Shown here piece after piece: positions 41,847-46,297 of a DNA stretch of 46,297 nt. Source of the DNA: Bifidobacterium breve (GTDB lineage Bacteria > Myxococcota_A > UBA796 > SXON01); NCBI GenBank assembly GCA_943328795.2, contig CALQBK020000018.1, forward strand, positions 1-46,297. Reading direction: 5' to 3'. Below the pieces are notes generated by a model that worked only from the letters and a program-made list of their open reading frames with translations, made no database searches and had not been told where the DNA came from. Both the position numbers and the translations under genes were made by a program. Within the stretch, counting starts at the first letter, position 1. Each line of letters opens with the position of its first letter.

Positions 41847-43228
41847 TGCTCGTGCAGCGGTTCGACATCGACCGCATCGCGGTCCTCGTGCTGAACCACC
41901 CGCCGGCCAACGGGTACAGCCACGCGATGCACAAGGAGCTCGACGCCCACGTGGTCGACATCCGGATGGACGACGGCATCGACGTCATCGTGATCCGGGG
42001 CGAAGGCGAGGCGTTCTTCTGCGCCGGCGCCGACATCGGGTACCTGCGCTCGCTCACGCCCGAGCAGAAGTACAGCTTCTGCCTGCACGCGAACGAGACG
42101 CTGCTGCGCCTGGAGAACACCCCGAAGCTCGTGATCGCCGCGCTGAACGGCCACTGCGTCGGCGGCGGGCTCGAGATCGCGCTCGCGTGCGACCTGCGGA
42201 TCGGGCGCACCGGGACAGCGAAGCCAGACCGCATCGGGCTCCCCGAGGTCTCCCTCGGGGTGCTGCCGGGCACGGGCGGCACACAGCGCCTCACCCGGCT
42301 GCTCGGGCGCGCCAAGGCGCTCGAGATGATGATCGAGGGGCGAAACCTGGCGATGCACGAGGCCGTGGCGTTGGGCCTCGTCCACCAGGCGACGCCCGCG
42401 GAGGGCTGGTGGCCCCGGGTGCTCGACTACGCGCGGACGTTCTGCCGGCCCCACAAGTCCGCCGCCGCGGTCGGCCTGATCAAGCGCGCGGTGCTCGGTG
42501 GCGCTGACCTGCCGCTCGAGAGCGGCCTCGCGCTCGAGCGCGAGCTCCCACAGCGGCTGTTCGCCGGGCCCGACGCCCGCGAGGGCCTCGCCGCGTTCCT
42601 GGAGAAGCGCCCCCCGGTGTTCGACGGCGCCCCCCGCCCGAGCGCCCCGTCAGCGCCGTCCGCGCCAACCCCCGCCGCGCAGGCGGCCCGGCCCGACTCT
42701 GCCGCCTCGTTGCCGCCTCCCCCGGCGCACGTCGCCCCGACCGAGCCCCGGCCCTCGGCCTCGGAGTTCCTGGCCCGTCGCGAGTTGACCGGTCGGGAGT
42801 TGGCCGGTCACGAGACCCAAGTCGCCCGCATCGCCCCCAGCGCCCCCAGCGCCGAAAACGCACCGTCCAGCCAACGCCCCTCGACACCCCGCACCTCGGG
42901 CGGCCGACCGACCGAAGAGGGCTTCTTCGAGGGCGCGTTCGACTCCCCGACCGGCCGGTCCCGCAGCACCGCCGCGTCGCTCGACGTCGAGCGGGCCCTC
43001 GGGAACGTGAAGGACGCGGTGCTGAACCTCGTGCCCCGCACCCTCGTCGAGGAGTGGATGCTGGTCCCCGTCCGCCGTGACGGAGACGTGCTGACGGTCG
43101 CGATGGCCGATCCCTCGAAGACCGGCGGCATCAAGGCCGTGGAAGAAGAGACCGGCCTCTCGGTCAAGGTCGTTGGTACGACCCAGGCCGAGATCGTCAG
43201 CGCGATCACTCGCTATTACCGGGCTTGA
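41846..43228 (+). CDS. Enoyl-CoA hydratase fused to a MshEN/GspE-N-like C-terminal domain
   Basis: 460 residues. Residues about 1-250 are a crotonase-fold hydratase: oxyanion segment FFCAGADIGYLRSL, GHCVGGGLEIALACDLRIG and LPEVSLGVLPGTGGTQRLTR; both catalytic Glu equivalents (in GGGLE and LPE) are present, so it should hydrate enoyl-CoA. Residues about 255-390 are an Ala/Pro/Ser linker. The last 66 residues, NLVPRTLVEEWMLVPVRRDG, DVLTVAMADPSKTGGIKAVE, EETGLSVKVVGTTQAEIVSA, match the C-terminal half of the MshEN/T2SSE-N domain of type II secretion and type IV pilus ATPases ('LVP..L.....v.P......L.VAM.DP...........TG..V'). The N-terminal half with its conserved Arg-Leu-Gly motif is not visible. 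In known MshEN domains, c-di-GMP is the ligand; binding here is speculative. ATG overlaps the thiolase stop by one base; the dehydrogenase gene follows 22 bases after. Confidence 0.88.
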   Translation: MLVQRFDIDRIAVLVLNHPPANGYSHAMHKELDAHVVDIRMDDGIDVIVIRGEGEAFFCAGADIGYLRSLTPEQKYSFCLHANETLLRLENTPKLVIAALNGHCVGGGLEIALACDLRIGRTGTAKPDRIGLPEVSLGVLPGTGGTQRLTRLLGRAKALEMMIEGRNLAMHEAVALGLVHQATPAEGWWPRVLDYARTFCRPHKSAAAVGLIKRAVLGGADLPLESGLALERELPQRLFAGPDAREGLAAFLEKRPPVFDGAPRPSAPSAPSAPTPAAQAARPDSAASLPPPPAHVAPTEPRPSASEFLARRELTGRELAGHETQVARIAPSAPSAENAPSSQRPSTPRTSGGRPTEEGFFEGAFDSPTGRSRSTAASLDVERALGNVKDAVLNLVPRTLVEEWMLVPVRRDGDVLTVAMADPSKTGGIKAVEEETGLSVKVVGTTQAEIVSAITRYYRA

Positions 43229-43250
43229 CCGCCCAATCAGAAGGAGCTCC

Positions 43251-44108
43251 ATGTCCTCGTCCGCCATTCGCCAGATCGCCGTCATCGGCGCCGGGACCAT
43301 GGGTCACGGCATCGCCCACGTCTCAGCGCTCGCCGGCTACTCGGTCCAGCTCTACGATATCGACCAGGCCCGCGTCAGCGCCGGCCTCGGGAAGGTGAAG
43401 AGCAACTTGGACAAGGGGGTCGAGAAGGGCAAGCTCGCCGCCGAGGACCGGGACCGCGCCATCGCGTTGATCGCGGGCACGACCCAACTCGGCGACCTGT
43501 CTGGGGCCGACCTCGTGATCGAGGCCGTGCCGGAGAAGATCGAGCTCAAGCAGGCGTTGTTCGGCCAGCTCGAGGGCACCTGTGCCGCCAGTGCGATCTT
43601 CGCGACCAACACCAGCTCCTTGTCGATCGCGCGGATCGCGTCCGGGCTCCGCGACCCCGGGCGCGTGGTCGGCACGCACTTCTTCAACCCCGTGCACATC
43701 ATGACGCTGCTCGAGCTGGTGGTGCACGCTGGCACCCGGGAGGACGTGCGCGCCGCGGTGTTGGAGTACGGCGCGCGCATCGGCAAGGAGTGCATCGTCG
43801 TGAACGACGCCCCCGGGTTCGCGACGAGCCGGCTCGGCGTGTGCCTCGGGATGGAGGCCATCCGCATGGTCGAGCAGGGCGTAGCGAGCCCCGAGGACAT
43901 CGACAAGGCGATGTCGCTTGGGTACCGCCACCCGGTTGGCCCGTTGCGGCTCACCGACATGGTTGGGTTGGACGTCCGGATGAACATTGGGGACTACCTG
44001 GCGCGCGAGCTGAACAACCCGGCGTTCGAGCCCCCTGCGCTGATGCGCAAGATGGTGGCGGAGGGGAAGTTGGGGCAGAAGTCCGGCGAGGGGTTTTACC
44101 GCTGGTAG
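43251..44108 (+). CDS. 3-hydroxyacyl-CoA dehydrogenase (HbdA/FadB2 type)
   Basis: NAD-dependent oxidation of (S)-3-hydroxyacyl-CoA to 3-oxoacyl-CoA, 285 residues, the stand-alone length. Rossmann motif VIGAGTMGHGIAH at about 11-23, acidic residue after the second strand in LYDIDQAR, TNTSSLSIARIA, GTHFFNPVHIMTLLELV with the catalytic His, GKECIVVNDAPGFATSRLG, and the C-terminal dimer domain DIDKAMSLGYRHPVGPLRLTDMVGLD, ending KSGEGFYRW. ATG 43251 has AAGGAG five bases upstream (43241-43246). With the hydratase and thiolase upstream this completes three beta-oxidation steps; the missing first step could come from the acyl-CoA dehydrogenase at 28941. A palindromic repeat follows the stop. Confidence 0.92.
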   Translation: MSSSAIRQIAVIGAGTMGHGIAHVSALAGYSVQLYDIDQARVSAGLGKVKSNLDKGVEKGKLAAEDRDRAIALIAGTTQLGDLSGADLVIEAVPEKIELKQALFGQLEGTCAASAIFATNTSSLSIARIASGLRDPGRVVGTHFFNPVHIMTLLELVVHAGTREDVRAAVLEYGARIGKECIVVNDAPGFATSRLGVCLGMEAIRMVEQGVASPEDIDKAMSLGYRHPVGPLRLTDMVGLDVRMNIGDYLARELNNPAFEPPALMRKMVAEGKLGQKSGEGFYRW

Positions 44109-44131
44109 GTGGCTGATCCGCCGCCGTCCCA

Positions 44132-44190
44132 AGCCAAGGAACTGCCGCAAGCGGCTCCGGCTGCGCCTCGCGCACGCTGTGGGTTAGGCT
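44132..44190 (-). repeat. Palindromic intergenic repeat, copy D
   Basis: On the minus strand, AGCCTAACCCACAGCGTGCG leads into GCGAGGCGCAGCCGGAGC and then GCTTGCGGCAGTTCC-TTGGCT, combining the left and right modules seen at 9127, 9222 and 25373. It fills the space between convergent genes (stops at 44108 and 44190). Confidence 0.6.
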
Positions 44191-45074
44191 CACACCGTCC
44201 GCTGCGCCGCCCGCGCGGCCATCCCAACGCTCCGCGGCTCGGCGCCAGCGTCCAAGCTCGCGAGCTCCCGGTGCGTCCGGGCCAACGCCTCGACGTCCCG
44301 CTCGAGGAGCGATGCGTGTTGGTCCACGGCGGTGAGCAACGTTGGGTCCTCGCTCGCGAGGTCCAGGCGCGCGAGGTCGACCGCGAGCGACTTCACCGTC
44401 TGCCGGAACGACTCGATGCGCGCGTGGGTTCGGTCGGCGGCGGCCGCCAGCGCTAGGGCCTTCTCGAGCCGGTTCCCCGCCGCGCGCGCGTTGTTGCGCC
44501 ACAGGTCGGCAGCCTCCGGGTCCGTCGTCGCCGCCGCGCGGGCGTCGAGCGCCGCGATCTCGGCGCGCAGCGCGTCCAAGTCCATCCCGCTGCCGTCGGC
44601 CAAGCCGGCCAGCCGCACCACCTCGGTGAGCCCCTCACCCAGCCGAGCCGCCAGCTTGGGTTGGTTGTGCCGGGCGAGCCCAGCGACCAGGCGGGCGACG
44701 AGCTCGCCGATGTCCGCCACCGACTCGGGGACCGGCCGGGACTGCGAGGTGGGGCGCGGCGGGCTCACGGCTCTCTTGACCTTCTCCCGCTCGGCGGCGA
44801 GGAGCGGGTCCGGCAGCAGGTCGGACTGGCGGGCCGAGATCGCTCCCCGCTGCTGTCGACGCAAGAACCCGGTGGCGATGCCCATCCCCCAGAAGATCGC
44901 GGTCGCGGCGATCGGCACGCCCATGTGGGCGTCATTGAGCACCTGGAGCGCGCCCATGAACGACAGCGTCGCGCCGTACGGGATCAGGCGGCGAAGGAGC
45001 CAAGGGCCCGGCGCCATCGCGTCGTCGAGCGCGCGATCTGCCTCGCGGCGGTCATTGCGGGTAGGTCGTTCCAT
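44190..45074 (-). CDS. Two-helix membrane protein with coiled-coil-like tail
   Basis: Hypothetical protein, 294 residues. Two membrane helices near the N terminus (LIPYGATLSFMGALQVL, then PIAATAIFWGMGIATGFL) with a short loop, then a charged cytoplasmic-type region of about 200 residues: a Pro/Ser linker, the helical block VADIGELVARLVAGLARHN, LAARLGEGLTEVVRLAGLAD, and long heptad-like helices (LRAEIAALDARAAATTDPEA, AADRTHARIESFRQTVKSLA, VDLARLDL, ERDVEALARTHRELASLDAG). The layout resembles the toxic-anion-resistance/5-bromo-4-chloroindolyl phosphate-type membrane helix proteins but no family is claimed. ATG 45074 has TAGCCG six bases upstream, a near match to the leaderless -10. The stop lies next to a palindromic repeat. 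Confidence 0.65.
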   Translation of the reverse strand: MERPTRNDRREADRALDDAMAPGPWLLRRLIPYGATLSFMGALQVLNDAHMGVPIAATAIFWGMGIATGFLRRQQRGAISARQSDLLPDPLLAAEREKVKRAVSPPRPTSQSRPVPESVADIGELVARLVAGLARHNQPKLAARLGEGLTEVVRLAGLADGSGMDLDALRAEIAALDARAAATTDPEAADLWRNNARAAGNRLEKALALAAAADRTHARIESFRQTVKSLAVDLARLDLASEDPTLLTAVDQHASLLERDVEALARTHRELASLDAGAEPRSVGMAARAAQRTV

Positions 45075-45124
45075 CCGGGTCGGCTATCGCGGGGCGGGGG
45101 TGTGCTAAGCCCACGAGCGGCGAG

Positions 45125-45463
45125 TCACGTGTCGTCCTCCCCGTCGCAATTCGAGTCCACGCCATCGCCGGTCGCTTCGGCGGCGTCCGGCGATCGGCTG
45201 TCGTCCACGTCGTCGCAGTCACCGTCTGCCGGGCTGAACCCGTCGCCATCGTTGTCCGCCGTGGACTCGGTGTCCATGCCGACGAACCCGTCACTGGACG
45301 CGCTCTTGCCCATTGCACAGCCGCCCATGGCCGCCACCGCGACCACGAGCACCAGCACGTTCGCTAGGCGCGGCGCCGGGCACAGCCCGGCTCGGTCACA
45401 GAACGGGCAGATGGCGTCGCGCGTACGCACCAACTCACCACACGAGGGGCATGTCCAGAGCAC
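45125..45463 (-). CDS. Zinc-ribbon membrane protein with MopE-type tail
   Basis: 112 residues from GTG 45463, chosen because GAAGG lies five bases upstream and it begins right at the zinc ribbon; an ATG at 45544 is a longer option. Order: rubredoxin-like zinc knuckles LWTCPSCGELVRTRDAICPFCDRAG (two CPxC pairs) at about 2-25, a hydrophobic segment VLVLVVAVAAMGGCAMG at about 36-50 that is a membrane anchor (or an internal lipobox-like MGGC), then a secreted-type acidic tail with one MopE unit, DNDGDGFSPADGDCDDVDDS followed by DGVDSNCDGEDDT. So a cytoplasmic metal knuckle is joined across the membrane to an acidic metal-binding-like external tail. Function unknown. Confidence 0.65.
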   Translation of the reverse strand: MLWTCPSCGELVRTRDAICPFCDRAGLCPAPRLANVLVLVVAVAAMGGCAMGKSASSDGFVGMDTESTADNDGDGFSPADGDCDDVDDSRSPDAAEATGDGVDSNCDGEDDT

Positions 45464-45525
45464 TTTGGCCTTCGTCCTCCCCGTCAGCGTAACACGGCGA
45501 ACAGTCCGCACTTCCGGATCCCGGG

Positions 45526-45531
45526 TAAGCT
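45526..45531 (+). promoter_or_regulatory. Candidate leaderless -10 box TAAGCT
   Basis: TAAGCT, then GCCGCC, then the ATG of the second Uma2 gene. Identical hexamer and spacing to the imuA start. Confidence 0.45.
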
Positions 45532-45537
45532 GCCGCC

Positions 45538-46110
45538 ATGTCACCGCCCGCCCAAGAGCCCTTTGTCCCCCTCGAGCGGTACCTCGAAGACGAGGAGCTA
45601 TCGGCGAATAAGCATGAGTATTGGAATGGCACAGTCGTTGCGCTGGCCGGCGGCACGATGGCGCATGCCCGCGTCGTGACGAACCTCGGGGGCATCCTGT
45701 TCGCGGCGCTGAAGGGGAAGCCGTGCCGGCCGTTCAACGACGCGCAGCGCATCGTGGTCCGGGAGACTGGCGTTTGAACCTACCCGGACCACAGCGTCAT
45801 CTGCGGCGCACCACAGCGGGACGACAGGGACCGGCACGGGGCCACCAACCCGAAGGTGCTGTTCGAGGTGTTGAGCGAGTCGACCGCTGGCTACGATCAA
45901 GGGGAGAAGTTCGACCACTACGCGACGTTGCCGTCGCTGGAAGCCTATGTCCTGGTGGACAGCCGGCGCGCGAACGTGGTCCTGAACACCCGCGCGGGCG
46001 ACGGGTGGCTGCGGCGTGTCTACGGCGCGCCCGACACGCTCCGGATCGACGCGATTGACGTCGAGCTCGTGGTGGCGGAGCTGTACGAGGGGTGGGCGGA
46101 GCTGGTGTGA
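45538..46110 (+). pseudogene. Uma2 family gene with one in-frame stop
   Basis: Paralogue of the Uma2 gene at 40035, aligned end to end in a single frame of 190 codons: NKHEYWNGTVVALAGGTMAH, GKPCRPFNDAQRIVVRETGV, then TGA at 45775-45777, then TYPDHSVICGAP, LFEVLSESTAGYDQGEKFDH, YVLVDSRRANVVLN and ELYEGWAELV. In the intact copy the stop position is occupied by Val (GLVTYPD). A single C-to-T change (CGA to TGA) would create it. The 79-residue upstream piece lacks the nuclease residues (Asp, Glu and Lys all lie after the stop). ATG 45856 could not start a full domain. Recent inactivation, readthrough or a sequence error are all possible. Confidence 0.8.
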
Positions 46111-46201
46111 GGGGGCGGGGGGCCGGCCCGGGCGCTGCGCAAACAAATGGGCCCCAACATCCTGAAATCGCTTGAAGCGGGACGCTCGCTGGCCCCCTCC
46201 C

Positions 46202-46274
46202 GCGCCGTTCCCCGCAGGGTCTGGCGGAGCCGACGTCTTCGGCGGTTTCGCCAGACCGTGCCTTGGAACGGCGC
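46202..46274. other. Nested long hairpin near right edge
   Basis: Outer arms GCGCCGTTCC and GGAACGGCGC (10 of 10) enclose inner arms GGTCTGGCG and CGCCAGACC (9 of 9), with small asymmetric internal loops and a partly self-complementary top (CCGACG, CGGCGG). AAAAGA follows on the plus strand. No gene overlaps. It is larger than and unrelated in sequence to the repeats at 9127-44190. It could be a structured RNA, an insertion-element end, or a strong terminator. Confidence 0.5.
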
Positions 46275-46297
46275 AAAAGACCCGCCGATGCCGACGC

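Noticed and set aside
45775..45777. TGA in the Uma2 copy as a selenocysteine codon
   Set aside because: The intact paralogue has Val there, not Cys, and no SECIS-like hairpin follows directly.
46202..46274. Integron attC site
   Set aside because: The ends lack the RYYYAAC and GTTRRRY core triplets and no integrase gene is present.
1..46297. tRNA, rRNA or riboswitch genes
   Set aside because: No T-loop GTTCRANNC with matching cloverleaf arms, no rRNA-like stretch and no known riboswitch core were recognised by eye; a covariance-model scan would be needed to exclude small RNAs.

Overview
The window is very GC-rich, with strong third-position GC bias that produces long open frames on the opposite strand of most genes. 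The gene content points to an uncultured Myxococcota or related deltaproteobacterium: many small lipoproteins with Asp-Thr repeats, DxDxDG/'CDGxDxDCDG' (MopE-type) repeat proteins, eukaryote-like Ser/Thr kinases with PEGA-like or TPR tails, a TIGR02996 repeat-companion protein and a delta-type HflX. No rRNA, tRNA, CRISPR array or recognisable transposase gene was seen. The lineage call is inference from gene content.

Layout. 64-2228: TlpA-like thioredoxin-fold protein overlapping a 5'-nucleotidase lipoprotein. 2234-7791 (minus): a two-gene DNA-damage mutasome, imuA followed by one long gene that joins an ImuB-type inactive Y-family polymerase to a complete DnaE2 polymerase. 7962-9128: HD phosphohydrolase (SpoT/MESH1-like), a small Cys-rich DUF1450-like protein and a DUF423 membrane protein, all overlapping. 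9282-11018: hflX, apparently with a non-canonical ATC start. 11078-18005: surface lipoproteins and a minus-strand kinase/periplasmic protein/lipoprotein group. 18054-23268: a Lys/Ala-rich protein and a giant kinase-ATPase-TPR regulator. 23299-25440: small protein and an orphan two-domain ArsA. 25473-28902: a damaged zinc-ribbon gene, a TIGR02996 protein and an AAA+ ATPase of the type found beside extracellular contractile injection systems. 28941-33403: acyl-CoA dehydrogenase, acetyltransferase, lectin/MopE lipoprotein and arylsulfotransferase-like propeller lipoprotein. 33523-37755: HabA-like membrane protein, benzoate-CoA ligase, creatininase-family enzyme and a GT39 glycosyltransferase. 37804-39558: a large MopE-repeat lipoprotein flanked by near-identical short direct repeats. 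40035-44108: Uma2 protein, then a beta-oxidation operon (thiolase, enoyl-CoA hydratase, 3-hydroxyacyl-CoA dehydrogenase). 44190-46110: membrane/coiled-coil protein, zinc-ribbon/MopE membrane protein and a second Uma2 gene broken by one in-frame stop. A strong nested hairpin lies near the right edge.

How the genes work together. The ImuA and ImuB::DnaE2 products should form a translesion synthesis complex. The acyl-CoA dehydrogenase, CoA ligase, hydratase, dehydrogenase and thiolase together suggest activation and beta-oxidation of aromatic or fatty acyl-CoA compounds. The hydratase carries a C-terminal half-domain resembling the MshEN/GspE N-terminal (c-di-GMP-binding family) module on a long Ala/Pro linker, which I consider the most unusual protein here together with the ImuB-DnaE2 fusion. 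Two non-coding patterns recur: a TAnnnT hexamer 6-7 bases before start codons (probable leaderless promoters, eight cases) and a family of palindromic elements at gene 3' ends (five cases).
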